A stretch of 16,321 nt of DNA. Origin: CBDULX01 sp048550535 (GTDB lineage Bacteria > Pseudomonadota > Gammaproteobacteria > SZUA-229). The translations under genes were made by a program, and so were the position numbers. The DNA lies in NCBI GenBank assembly GCA_048550535.1, contig JBLYYN010000043.1, forward strand, positions 1 to 16,321, given 5' to 3'. Within the stretch, counting starts at the first letter, position 1. Every line of letters begins with the position of its first letter. Positions 6,019 to 14,181 of this stretch are shown here, piece by piece. Under the pieces are notes generated by a model that worked only from the letters and a program-made list of their open reading frames with translations, had not been told where the DNA came from and did no database searches.

Positions 6019-7353
6019 TTATTTAAGTCTTTTCAACATTTGCAGTATATCTTTTTGCCATTTTTTGGAGTCATCCTTGAACTGGTTGCCTTTCTGTTTT
6101 TCGGCCTGCATGAGTGATTTAATACGAGCTTCGGCCTGCTTCACTTCAGCATTCACCAGTTTCAATTCATCCTGAAGATCTTTCAGTGTTTCGCGCATCG
6201 CCTTGACAGGGTCGGCGCTGAGCTTCTTCCTGGCGGCTTTTTTCTTAGCCGTGGGTGCTTTCTTCAGCGCCGCTTTGGAGGCAGGTTTTTTGACACCGGC
6301 TTTCTTTTTGCTAGTGGCTTTGGCTGCCGCAGCTGTTTTAACCGCCGCCTTGGGGGCTGGTTTTTTTACAGCGGCTTTTTTCACCCTGGGCTTTTTGCTG
6401 GCGGCCGGTTTCTCAGTACCTGCTTTGGCTGCCGCAGCTGTGGGTTTGGTCTCAGCTTTGGCAGCTGCGGGTTTGGCTTCCGGTTTCTTAGCGGTCTCTG
6501 TCTTGGCCACTACAGGTGCCGGTGCTGCTGGTGTTTCAGTTTTAACGGGTAGAGGGGCCGGTTCTGGAACTGGTTTTGGTTCGGGTTCTGGTTGACTCTG
6601 GGGCGTAGATTGCTGTGCTGCTATTTCTTGAGCCACCTGTTCTACAATAGATGCAGGTTGTTCAGCAGGCGGAGTCGGTGCTACGGGTTTTGCAGGTTTC
6701 ATGGGCGATGGGCTCTTTAGGGCTGAAATAATGGAATGGTAGATGTCGTTGATGTCACCTTCACCTTTAACGCTGCTCAATTTGTTCTGAGAACCATAAT
6801 AATCGATCACGGGCTGGGTCTGCGATTCATATACACGCAGACGTTTACCGATGGTCTCTTCGTTATCGTCAGAACGGTGATGCAAAGTACCTCCACACTT
6901 ATCACACTGGTCTTCCAGTGCAGGGGGGTTGGTGTAACGATTGAACACGGCACCGCAGTTTTCGCAGGTCAGGCGACCGGTGAGGCGTTGCATCAGGCTG
7001 TCGAAGTCCACATCGATCAACAGGGCTTTTTCGATAGGCTGATTCATGCCGCTGAGCAGGCTATCCAGTTCTTCGGCCTGTTCAACGTTACGGGGGAAAC
7101 CATCCAGGATGAAACCGTTCCTGGCATCGGGGTTGTTCAGGCGTTCGCGAATCATACCCAGTACGATTTCATTGGGAACCAGTTGTCCGGCGTCCATAAC
7201 CGCTTTGGCCTGTCGGCCCAGAGGGGTTTGAGCAACCACGGCTGCACGTAGCAAGTCGCCAGTAGAGATTTGTGGAACATTGTATTTATCCACCAGCATT
7301 TTTGCCTGTGTTCCTTTGCCGGAGCCAGGTGCTCCTAGTAGTACTATTCTCAT
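6019..7353 (-). CDS. adk: Adenylate kinase with histone-H1-like C-terminal extension
   Basis: The first 213 residues are a complete bacterial adenylate kinase (AMP + ATP to 2 ADP): P-loop GAPGSGKGT (7-15), AMP-site TGDLLR (31-36), FILDGFPR (81-88), a zinc-type lid with C130, C133, C150 and C153, and the arginine-bearing RLRVYESQTQP. The reading frame then runs on without interruption for 231 residues, while the usual enzyme stops near 214-220. The extension has a Pro/Glu/Gln-rich linker (about 214-285), a Lys/Ala/Pro-rich tract resembling histone H1 and bacterial H1-like proteins (about 286-378), and a charged, heptad-like helical end (about 381-444). The ATG is preceded by AGGGGG. The gene stands alone, divergent from ppa, with a strong terminator behind it. 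The kinase assignment is certain; DNA or polyanion binding by the tail is inference. Confidence 0.93.
   Translation of the reverse strand: MRIVLLGAPGSGKGTQAKMLVDKYNVPQISTGDLLRAAVVAQTPLGRQAKAVMDAGQLVPNEIVLGMIRERLNNPDARNGFILDGFPRNVEQAEELDSLLSGMNQPIEKALLIDVDFDSLMQRLTGRLTCENCGAVFNRYTNPPALEDQCDKCGGTLHHRSDDNEETIGKRLRVYESQTQPVIDYYGSQNKLSSVKGEGDINDIYHSIISALKSPSPMKPAKPVAPTPPAEQPASIVEQVAQEIAAQQSTPQSQPEPEPKPVPEPAPLPVKTETPAAPAPVVAKTETAKKPEAKPAAAKAETKPTAAAAKAGTEKPAASKKPRVKKAAVKKPAPKAAVKTAAAAKATSKKKAGVKKPASKAALKKAPTAKKKAARKKLSADPVKAMRETLKDLQDELKLVNAEVKQAEARIKSLMQAEKQKGNQFKDDSKKWQKDILQMLKRLK
6317..6441. repeat. Two exact 20-base direct repeats inside the adk tail
   Basis: The same 20 bases, starting GCTTTGGCTGCC, occur at 6317-6336 and 6422-6441, 105 bases apart and therefore in frame (35 codons). 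On the minus strand each encodes the peptide TAAAAKA. Exact in-frame repeats of this kind allow the tail to lengthen or shorten by slippage or recombination. Confidence 0.75.
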
Positions 7354-7398
7354 GGCTGAATCGCCCCCTTATCCTGTACTTGTTTATGAGTTTTCTGG

Positions 7399-7426
7399 AT
7401 TTTAATCAATGCACAGATAATGTCGA
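7399..7426 (-). promoter_or_regulatory. Candidate adk promoter
   Basis: Read on the minus strand, TCGACA (7426-7421) is followed after 16 bases by TAAAAT (7404-7399). Each hexamer matches the sigma-70 consensus at five of six positions. It lies 46 bases before the adk start codon and points toward it, within the gap shared with ppa. Confidence 0.45.
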
Positions 7427-7445
7427 GTATTCTATTGCCAGTTAT

Positions 7446-7454
7446 TGATATAAT
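7446..7454 (+). promoter_or_regulatory. Extended -10 promoter for ppa
   Basis: TGATATAAT (7446-7454) is a perfect extended -10 element (TG, one base, TATAAT). There is no good -35 hexamer at 16-18 bases upstream, as is common for extended -10 promoters. It lies 63 bases before the chosen ppa start and should drive ppa. Confidence 0.55.
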
Positions 7455-7517
7455 TCGCGCCAATTAACAGTTTTTTTACTTTTATTTCAATAAACAGGTT
7501 TTTTGACCGGATTGTAT

Positions 7518-8048
7518 ATGAATCTTGATAATCTCCCCCTTGGCGAAAATGTTCCCCACGATATCAATGTGGTCATAGAAATCCCATCCCATGGTTCACC
7601 AGTGAAGTACGAAGTGGACAAGGATAGCGGCACACTGACGGTGGATCGTTTTATGGGCACAGCCATGTTCTATCCCTGTAACTATGGTTTCATGCCCCAT
7701 ACTCTGTCGGATGATGGTGATCCGGTGGATGTACTGGTGGTAACACCGGTGCCACTGATCAGTGGTTCAGTGATTCGTTGCCGCCCTGTCGGCATGTTGA
7801 AAATGATCGACGAGGCGGGAGAAGACCATAAAGTGCTGGCGGTACCCTTCCACAAGCTAACCAAATTATATGATGATGTGAAATCGCCGTTTGATTTGCA
7901 TGATGGTATTCTGGAGCAGATCACCCATTTCTTTGAGCAGTACAAGGCTCTGGACTCGGGCAAATGGGTGAAGGTGGAGAGCTGGGTGGGGGTTGAAGAA
8001 GCCGAGCAGGAAATCCTCGACAGTATACAGCGCTACAACAGTCTGTAA
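7518..8048 (+). CDS. ppa: Inorganic pyrophosphatase, family I
   Basis: Cytosolic Mg2+-dependent enzyme that splits pyrophosphate to two phosphates, pulling biosynthetic reactions forward. With the ATG at 7518 the protein is 176 residues, the same length as E. coli Ppa, and the first residues align with it; an upstream in-frame TTG at 7503 would add five residues and is less likely. Seen motifs: VVIEIP, KYEVDKDSG, VDRFMGTAMFYPCNYGF, the metal-binding signature DGDPVDVLV, GSVIRCRPVGMLKMIDEAGEDHK and KWVKVESW near the end. No catalytic residue appears missing. It is divergent from adk and followed after 109 bases by the cell-wall operon. No terminator is visible in that gap, so readthrough into mrdA is possible. 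Confidence 0.96.
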   Translation: MNLDNLPLGENVPHDINVVIEIPSHGSPVKYEVDKDSGTLTVDRFMGTAMFYPCNYGFMPHTLSDDGDPVDVLVVTPVPLISGSVIRCRPVGMLKMIDEAGEDHKVLAVPFHKLTKLYDDVKSPFDLHDGILEQITHFFEQYKALDSGKWVKVESWVGVEEAEQEILDSIQRYNSL

Positions 8049-8157
8049 TGGATAAACATGCAATTGTATTTGTAGATCTCATCATGACGCGAACAGTTAC
8101 AGATTTTTCTATGACATTAACGACTAAGATATGCCACACAAAATAATGGATCGTTGA

Positions 8158-10008
8158 ATGTCTTATCGCTCACTTATTAAAGATCATTATCAGGAATCCA
8201 TGCTGTTCAAGCGACGGGCCCTGGTGGCGGCTGTATTTAGCATACTGCTGATACTGGTCCTGTTAGGCCGTCTGGTTTATCTGCAACTTATCGAGCATAC
8301 CCAATTCAGAACCCTGTCGGAGAATAACCGCATAAGACTGGTGGCGGTAGCTCCCAATCGAGGTCTGATTTACGACCGCAATGGTGTGGTGCTGGCAGAA
8401 AACAGTCCATCCTACCGGCTGGAAATTATCCCCGAACAGGTGGTGGACATGGAAACCCTGTTGCAGGAACTGTCGCTACTGGTCAGCCTGGATGATCAGA
8501 CTCTGGAGCGTTTCCGCAAGGCTATCAAGCTCAGTCGACCTTTTGAAGGCATTCCGCTCAGAACCAAGCTGGCAGAAGATGAGGTGGCCCGCCTGGCGGT
8601 CAACCGTCATCGTTTCCCAGGTATGGAAATTACTGCCAAGCTGAGCCGTTACTACCCACTGGGTAAAAGTGCTGTTCATGTTATCGGTTATGTGGGAAGA
8701 ATTGATGAAGATGAGCAGCAACGGGTCGATCTGGCGGATTATGCCGGCACCAGTCACATTGGTAAGGTGGGTCTGGAGCGATTTTATGAGGATCTGTTGC
8801 ATGGCAGTGTCGGCCATCAGAGTATCGAGGTGAATGTTCAGGGTCGGATATTGCGGGTGCTGGAAAAGAAATCTCCCATACCGGGTAATGATCTGGTGTT
8901 GTCGCTGGATGCTGAGCTACAGGCCGTTGCCGAAAAAGCCATGGCTGACTACACTGGCGCTGTGGTGGCCATGGTGCCAGACACCGGTGAAATACTGGCC
9001 ATGGCCAGTATGCCTGCCTATGACCCCAATCTGTTTGTGCATGGTATCAGTGTTAAGGATTATGCTGATTTACGTGATTCCGATAAGCGCCCCCTGTTTA
9101 ATCGTGCCCTGTCTGGGCAGTATCCCCCCGGTTCCACTTTGAAGCCCTTTGTGGCACTGGCAGGACTCGAGCATAAAACTGTCAATACTAAGGAAAAAAT
9201 CGACTGCAGAGGCTACTATCTGTTGCCCAATGAGGAACGCAAATACCGTGACTGGAAGAAAGAAGGTCATGGTTCAATGGATGTGGGTGATGCGCTGGCT
9301 GAATCCTGTGATGTGTTTTTTTACGAAATGGCCTACCGGCTGGGTATAGACAATATACACAGTTTCCTGCAACAGTTTGGTTTTGGTGAGCGAACCGGAA
9401 TTGATACCATTGGTGAGCAGTCGGGTCTGTTGCCATCGCGGGAATGGAAAAAACGTACTCGCCAGAAAATCTGGTACCCGGGGGAAACTTTAATTTCAGG
9501 TATCGGTCAGGGCTATGTATTGACTACGCCGTTACAACTGGTGTCCGCTACATCTATTATGAGTATGCGAGGCCTGTCATTGACGCCACACTTGTTAAAG
9601 GAAATTCGATATGCTGCATCGGATATTGTTGATCGAGTCAATGTTACTTCTCGTCGGGTTGAACTGAATAAACAGGCGCACTGGCAGAATATTATCGACG
9701 CTATGATCAGTGTGGTACATGGCTCGCGAGGCACCGCACGGGCCACAGGTTACGGTCTGGATTATGTCATGGCTGGAAAAACGGGAACGGCTCAGGTATT
9801 CGGTATTGCCCAGGATGAAGAATACGATGAGGAAACGGTGGAGGAAAAATTGCGCGATCATGCACTGTTCATCGCTTTCGCACCACAGGATAAACCGGAA
9901 ATCGCGGTAGCGGTGATTGCGGAAAACGGCGGTCACGGCAGTGGCGTGGCGGCCCCTATCGCTCGTAAGGTTGTTAATGCCTGGCTAAAAAAAGGATCGA
10001 AGCAATGA
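8158..10008 (+). CDS. mrdA: Penicillin-binding protein 2, elongasome transpeptidase
   Basis: Class B penicillin-binding protein that cross-links new peptidoglycan during lateral wall growth, partnered with RodA. Of its 616 residues, a short cytoplasmic N-terminus and one membrane segment (about 22-44) anchor a periplasmic protein. The N-terminal pedestal domain includes IYDRNGVVLAEN. The transpeptidase domain has the active-site motif STLK (S326, K329), SCD (383-385) and KTG (541-543), the usual penicillin-fold triad in order. Length and spacing match E. coli PBP2. It starts 109 bases after ppa, and its stop codon overlaps the rodA start by four bases (ATGA), so the two are translationally coupled. 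I saw no convincing promoter in the gap. Confidence 0.96.
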   Translation: MSYRSLIKDHYQESMLFKRRALVAAVFSILLILVLLGRLVYLQLIEHTQFRTLSENNRIRLVAVAPNRGLIYDRNGVVLAENSPSYRLEIIPEQVVDMETLLQELSLLVSLDDQTLERFRKAIKLSRPFEGIPLRTKLAEDEVARLAVNRHRFPGMEITAKLSRYYPLGKSAVHVIGYVGRIDEDEQQRVDLADYAGTSHIGKVGLERFYEDLLHGSVGHQSIEVNVQGRILRVLEKKSPIPGNDLVLSLDAELQAVAEKAMADYTGAVVAMVPDTGEILAMASMPAYDPNLFVHGISVKDYADLRDSDKRPLFNRALSGQYPPGSTLKPFVALAGLEHKTVNTKEKIDCRGYYLLPNEERKYRDWKKEGHGSMDVGDALAESCDVFFYEMAYRLGIDNIHSFLQQFGFGERTGIDTIGEQSGLLPSREWKKRTRQKIWYPGETLISGIGQGYVLTTPLQLVSATSIMSMRGLSLTPHLLKEIRYAASDIVDRVNVTSRRVELNKQAHWQNIIDAMISVVHGSRGTARATGYGLDYVMAGKTGTAQVFGIAQDEEYDEETVEEKLRDHALFIAFAPQDKPEIAVAVIAENGGHGSGVAAPIARKVVNAWLKKGSKQ

Positions 10009-11138
10009 TCGGAGATGGTGGATTCAAGCGGGAAGACGGTGGCATCAGCCTGTCGATCAGGGTATTACATGCCCTGCATATGGATCCCATGTTGCTGTTT
10101 GGGATTTTACTACTGACGGCTACGGGTCTTGGGGTTTTATACAGCGCTGGAGGTCAGTCGCTTGAGCTGATTAATCGGCAAACCACCCGCTTGTTCCTGG
10201 CCTTTCTGGTGATGTTGATTCTGGCTCATGTGTCGTCGGATGGCATTAAATTCTGGTCGCCATGGATTTATAGCATTGGTATTATTCTGTTGATCCTGGT
10301 ATTGGCTGTAGGTGATGTGGGTAAGGGGGCGCAGCGCTGGCTGGATCTTGGCTTTGTGCGTTTCCAGCCTTCGGAAATGATGAAAATGGCGACACCCATG
10401 ATGGTCGCCTGGTATTTATCGGAGCGAGCGCTACCACCGACATTCAAAACCTTAATGGTAGCGGTGGTGTTAATCTTGCTACCGACGCTGTTGATTGCCA
10501 AACAACCCGACCTGGGTACCGCACTACTGATTTTCGCCGCGGGTTTCTTTGTGGTGTTCCTGGCGGGTATGAGCTGGAAATTTATATTTGCCATGGTTAT
10601 AGGAGGGGCGGCCCTGTTGCCCGTGGTCTGGCACTATATGCACAGTTATCAGCGAGATCGGGTGCTCACCTTCCTTGATCCGGAGCGTGACCGCCTTGGG
10701 GCTGGTTATCATATTATCCAGTCTAAAATTGCCATAGGTTCTGGTGGGGCCTATGGTCGTGGCTGGCTCAATGGTAGTCAGTCTCACCTGGATTTTCTGC
10801 CAGAGCAGTCCACCGACTTTATATTTGCGGTGTTTGCCGAAGAATTCGGTCTGATGGGTGGAATTTTGCTGTTAAGTCTGTATGGTTTTATCATTTTGCG
10901 TGGTCTGATGATCGCCGCAGAGGCACAGGATAGTTATGGGCGATTACTGGGCGGCAGCCTGAGCCTGACTTTTTTTGTGTATTTGTTTGTGAATGTGGGC
11001 ATGGTTTCAGGACTCTTGCCGGTGGTTGGCGTACCATTACCACTGATCAGTTATGGAGGTACCTCTATGGTTACCCTAATGGCGGGTTTTGGTATTTTGA
11101 TGTCGATAAACTCACATCGTCGTCTATGGTCGAAATAG
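10005..11138 (+). CDS. mrdB: RodA, SEDS-family peptidoglycan glycosyltransferase
   Basis: Multi-pass inner-membrane enzyme that polymerises lipid II into glycan strands for rod-shaped growth, with PBP2 as its transpeptidase. It is 377 residues and nearly all hydrophobic segments, close to the usual 370. SEDS hallmarks are visible: RWLDLGFVRFQPSEMMK, KQPDLGTALL, the extracytoplasmic stretch FLPEQSTDFIFAVFAEE (about 264-280), and VPLPLISYGGTSM near the C-terminus. The start ATG overlaps the mrdA stop. The first 25 residues are polar and charged, a cytoplasmic lead before the first membrane segment. The gene is followed after 32 bases by mltB. Confidence 0.95.
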   Translation: MIGDGGFKREDGGISLSIRVLHALHMDPMLLFGILLLTATGLGVLYSAGGQSLELINRQTTRLFLAFLVMLILAHVSSDGIKFWSPWIYSIGIILLILVLAVGDVGKGAQRWLDLGFVRFQPSEMMKMATPMMVAWYLSERALPPTFKTLMVAVVLILLPTLLIAKQPDLGTALLIFAAGFFVVFLAGMSWKFIFAMVIGGAALLPVVWHYMHSYQRDRVLTFLDPERDRLGAGYHIIQSKIAIGSGGAYGRGWLNGSQSHLDFLPEQSTDFIFAVFAEEFGLMGGILLLSLYGFIILRGLMIAAEAQDSYGRLLGGSLSLTFFVYLFVNVGMVSGLLPVVGVPLPLISYGGTSMVTLMAGFGILMSINSHRRLWSK

Positions 11139-11170
11139 AATATTTTATAAATTTGGGAAATAAATAAATT

Positions 11171-12160
11171 ATGCGACGATTGTTAATCTTGTTGACCCTT
11201 TTGATGCTTGCTACGCCGGCGCTTGCCCAGGCCAATTACAGTGAGCGTGATGATGTCAGGAATTTCGTCAACGATATGGTGAAAAAACATCGCTTTGATG
11301 AGCAAATGTTGATGTACTGGATGAATAGTGTTGAGCAACAAAAGACAGCGCTGAAAGCCATAGCACGTCCGGCAGAGGGCAAGCCCTGGAAAGATTATCG
11401 CCCGATTTTTATTACCAATAAAAGAATTACCCGAGGTGTGGAGTTCTGGCGTAAACATAATGATGTCTTGTCCCAGGCTGAACAGCGTTATGGTGTGCCT
11501 GCGGAAATTATTGTGGCCATCATCGGGGTTGAGACTTTTTATGGTAAGCGCAGTGGTAGCTATCCGGTACTGGATGCACTTACCACACTGGGTTTCGATT
11601 ATCCTCCCCGAGCAGCCTTTTTCCGCAAGGAGCTGGAACAGTTCCTGCTGATGAGTCGCGAGGAACGCTTTGATCCCACAACCCTGAAAGGTTCTTACGC
11701 AGGGGCCATGGGTATGCCGCAATTCATTTCAAGCAGTTTTCGCAGTTACGCCGTGGATTTCGATGGTGATGGCCGTCGAGATCTTTGGGGCAGCACGGCC
11801 GATGCTATTGGTAGTGTAGCTAATTATTTCAGTCGTCATGGCTGGCGTAATGGTGCTCCGATAATCAGTCGGGCACAGGTCAGTGAATCGGCCAGATCAC
11901 TGGCCAGCAAACGCATGCGACCGGAAAAATCCATCGCCGAGTATAAACAGGTAGGTGTTGTGCCTTTGACCAATTTTAATGACAATGAGTCTGCGATTTT
12001 ACTAGGCCTGGAAGGTAAGAATGGCCAGGAATACTGGCTTGGGCTGAACAATTTTTATGTTATTACGCGTTATAACCACAGTCCACTCTATGCCATGGCG
12101 GTGTATCAACTTGGACAAGCCTTAGCCACTAATTATTATGGAGTAAGTCGGGATAAATGA
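11171..12160 (+). CDS. mltB: MltB-type lytic murein transglycosylase
   Basis: Cleaves the glycan strand of peptidoglycan with formation of 1,6-anhydro ends, making room for wall growth and turnover. The 329-residue protein has an N-terminal signal peptide (hydrophobic core about 4-15, likely cut after ALA or AQA near 18-21). The lysozyme-like domain has the family catalytic Glu in IIGVETFYGKRSG (E121), FFRKELEQFLL, AGAMGMPQF (177-185) and the FDGDGRRDLWGS segment. E. coli MltB is a lipoprotein; here I see no lipobox cysteine, so this form is probably soluble in the periplasm, as in the SltB group. It sits between rodA and rlpA, with a four-base overlap into rlpA. A GGGAA lies about a dozen bases before the start. 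Confidence 0.92.
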   Translation: MRRLLILLTLLMLATPALAQANYSERDDVRNFVNDMVKKHRFDEQMLMYWMNSVEQQKTALKAIARPAEGKPWKDYRPIFITNKRITRGVEFWRKHNDVLSQAEQRYGVPAEIIVAIIGVETFYGKRSGSYPVLDALTTLGFDYPPRAAFFRKELEQFLLMSREERFDPTTLKGSYAGAMGMPQFISSSFRSYAVDFDGDGRRDLWGSTADAIGSVANYFSRHGWRNGAPIISRAQVSESARSLASKRMRPEKSIAEYKQVGVVPLTNFNDNESAILLGLEGKNGQEYWLGLNNFYVITRYNHSPLYAMAVYQLGQALATNYYGVSRDK

Positions 12161-12942
12161 AGCTTCTGATCACCAGTTTGTTGGCTTTGATGGTGCTGGC
12201 TTCCTGTGCCACCAGAGATGGGCCGCCTGCCCGTTTTGATATGGATTTAGACGAGCTTGTGGATGCTGTTCCGAGCAATGAGCCATTGAGTCGTTATGGT
12301 AATCCTCCCAGCTACGAAGTCAGGGGCAAATCCTATAAAGTGATGGCTTCCAGCAGGGATTTTGTGCAGAAAGGAGAGGCTTCCTGGTATGGCACAAAAT
12401 TCCATGGCCGTCGCACCTCCAGTGGTGAGCCCTATGATATGTATGCTATGACCGCCGCCCATAAGCAATTGCCCCTGCCAACCTATGTCGAGGTCACTCA
12501 TCTTGGCAACGGACGCAAAGTTATCGTCAAGGTCAATGATCGTGGTCCGTTCCATGACGGACGTATTATCGACCTGTCCTATGCCGCGGCCCGTAAACTG
12601 GGTATTGCCGGGTCTGGAACCGGGCCTGTGGAAATTCGGTCCATAACCACCGGTGACATGGACCTGGATACCTCATCGGTAGTGCTGCCCCAGGCCAGAA
12701 ACGGTGATGGTAAAATCCATGTTCAGGTAGCCGCCTATGGGGTAGTGGACTCGGCAGAAAAAATGGCAGGAAACCTGCGTGATAAAAACTTCAACAGCGT
12801 ACGGGTCCATGTGATCGAAGCCGATGGTAAAAAACTTTATCGGGTCAGGATTGGTCCTATCCCGGATATCGATCTGGCTTATCGGGTACTGAAAGATTTA
12901 AATGACATCGGGCATCAGACTGCTCGGGTCGTCGTCGATTAA
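12157..12942 (+). CDS. rlpA: RlpA, septal-ring lipoprotein with DPBB and SPOR domains
   Basis: Outer-membrane lipoprotein that in Pseudomonas is a lytic transglycosylase acting on glycan strands lacking stem peptides. The 261-residue protein begins with a lipoprotein signal whose lipobox ends at C17 (LASC). Its double-psi beta-barrel (about 70-162) includes GEASWYGTKFHGRRTSSGEPYD and VKVNDRGPFHDGRIIDLS; E74, H83 and D128 sit where the Pseudomonas catalytic residues are expected, so this copy is probably active, unlike the E. coli one. A SPOR domain (about 185-260) should bind denuded glycan at the division site. Its ATG overlaps the mltB stop. Placing it with mltB and dacA groups a glycan cleaver, a second cleaver and a peptide trimmer. 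Confidence 0.94.
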   Translation: MKLLITSLLALMVLASCATRDGPPARFDMDLDELVDAVPSNEPLSRYGNPPSYEVRGKSYKVMASSRDFVQKGEASWYGTKFHGRRTSSGEPYDMYAMTAAHKQLPLPTYVEVTHLGNGRKVIVKVNDRGPFHDGRIIDLSYAAARKLGIAGSGTGPVEIRSITTGDMDLDTSSVVLPQARNGDGKIHVQVAAYGVVDSAEKMAGNLRDKNFNSVRVHVIEADGKKLYRVRIGPIPDIDLAYRVLKDLNDIGHQTARVVVD

Positions 12943-12964
12943 TTAATAAAGCGTATTCCCCCTT

Positions 12965-14122
12965 ATGAGATTAAATAGTTCAAAATCATTTCTATTGCTG
13001 TTTATCAGTGTTTTGTTTTCAGTAACGGCCAATGCTGCGATGACTCCGGTGCCTTCTCCGCCGCAGCTGGCGGCCAAGAGTTATTTACTGATCGATATTA
13101 ACAGCGGTCGCATCCTGGCCGAAAAAAATATTGATGAAGCCATCGAACCGGCCAGTATCACCAAGTTAATGACGGCTTATATTGTATATAAGGAACTGGA
13201 CGCGGGTCGTTTGTCACTGAATGAAAAAGTGACCATGAAGAAAAAAACCTGGCGCAAGTGGCGCCTGCAGGGTTCAACCATCTATTTGCAGGAAAAACAG
13301 CCGGCCACGGTGGATGAGCTGTTAAAGGGTGTGATCATACTGTCAGGTAATGACGCTACGGTGGCTCTGGCGGAACATATTGCCGATAACGAAAGCCAGT
13401 TTGTGGATTATATGAATCAGTATGCACAGGCCCTGGGCATGAATGATACACATTTTATAAACAGTACTGGCTGGCCCCATGAACAGCATATAACCACGGC
13501 CAAGGATATCGCTACTCTGGCCAAGGCCGTTATTACTGAATTTCCCGAACACTATAAGCTGTATGCCGAGAAGGAATACACCTTCAACGATATACGACAG
13601 TACAATCGCAATAAACTGCTGTGGCGTGATAAATCCGTAGATGGTCTGAAAACCGGCCACACCGAGTCTGCAGGGTATTGTCTGGTGGCATCGGCTCAGC
13701 GTAAGGACATGCGTTTGATATCTGTGGTACTGGGCACCAAGAGTGAAAAATCCCGGGCCGATGTTAGCCAGTCATTATTGAGTTATGGCTTCCGTTTTTT
13801 TGAAAGCAATAGACTCTACGGTGCGGGTGAGTCACTCAATGAAACCCGAGTCTGGCTAGGTGAGGAAGAGATGCTCAACCTGGGGTTGATGGAAGATCTG
13901 CATGTGACCATTCCCCGCGGCCACTATAAGCACCTGGATGCGGTAATGGATGTGAACAAGGACATATCAGCACCGGTGAAAAAAGGCCAGCAGCTGGGCA
14001 CGGTGCGGGTTATGCTTAATGGTGAGGAAATTTTAAAGAAGCCACTGGTAGCCTTGCAGACCGTCGACGAAGGCAGTTTCTGGCAACGGACTCGGGACCA
14101 TATTATCCAGTTGTTCCGGTGA
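12965..14122 (+). CDS. dacA: D-alanyl-D-alanine carboxypeptidase (PBP5 type)
   Basis: Removes the terminal D-Ala from pentapeptide side chains in the periplasm, controlling cross-linking. It is 385 residues with a signal peptide (about 1-24, ending TANAA). Penicillin-fold motifs are complete: SITK (S64, K67), SGN (127-129) and KTG (229-231). A C-terminal beta-rich domain follows, then an amphipathic helix (about 368-385, FWQRTRDHIIQLFR) that in this family anchors the enzyme to the outer face of the inner membrane. It begins 22 bases after rlpA with no clear ribosome binding site. An intrinsic terminator lies just after its stop, so it is probably the last gene of the cell-wall operon. D-Ala released here could be taken up and processed by the next gene's product. 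Confidence 0.95.
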   Translation: MRLNSSKSFLLLFISVLFSVTANAAMTPVPSPPQLAAKSYLLIDINSGRILAEKNIDEAIEPASITKLMTAYIVYKELDAGRLSLNEKVTMKKKTWRKWRLQGSTIYLQEKQPATVDELLKGVIILSGNDATVALAEHIADNESQFVDYMNQYAQALGMNDTHFINSTGWPHEQHITTAKDIATLAKAVITEFPEHYKLYAEKEYTFNDIRQYNRNKLLWRDKSVDGLKTGHTESAGYCLVASAQRKDMRLISVVLGTKSEKSRADVSQSLLSYGFRFFESNRLYGAGESLNETRVWLGEEEMLNLGLMEDLHVTIPRGHYKHLDAVMDVNKDISAPVKKGQQLGTVRVMLNGEEILKKPLVALQTVDEGSFWQRTRDHIIQLFR

Positions 14123-14144
14123 GTCGAACTGCATGTGTGATTTT

Positions 14145-14169
14145 AAAGCCGGGCCAGTCCCGGCTTTTT
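14145..14169 (+). terminator. Intrinsic terminator between dacA and the aminotransferase gene
   Basis: AAAGCCGGG (14145-14153) and CCCGGCTTT (14159-14167) form a perfect nine-base stem with loop CCAGT, followed by a run of five T (14165-14169). It sits 22 bases past the dacA stop and 12 bases before the next start codon. It should end the mrdA-dacA transcript or thin out readthrough into the genes beyond. Confidence 0.78.
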
Positions 14170-14181
14170 ATTGGGGGATAT

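Noticed and set aside
6203..6595. Plus-strand open frame of 130 residues that looks like a very hydrophobic membrane protein
   Set aside because: It is the antisense of the Lys/Ala-rich tail of adk. AAG/AAA and GCC/GCT codons read backwards give Leu, Phe, Gly and Ala, which mimics membrane segments. The minus-strand frame carries a known enzyme in the same reading frame.
6736..7251. Plus-strand open frame of 171 residues opposite adk
   Set aside because: It lies fully antisense to the adenylate kinase core, which has every expected motif, and has no recognisable feature of its own.
7503..7517. TTG start for ppa five codons upstream
   Set aside because: The ATG at 7518 gives exactly the usual 176 residues and aligns with the known N-terminus.
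14119..14181. Upstream GTG start for the aminotransferase overlapping the dacA stop
   Set aside because: It would place the terminator hairpin inside coding sequence and add 21 residues not seen in the family. The ATG at 14182 has a strong ribosome binding site and gives the normal length.
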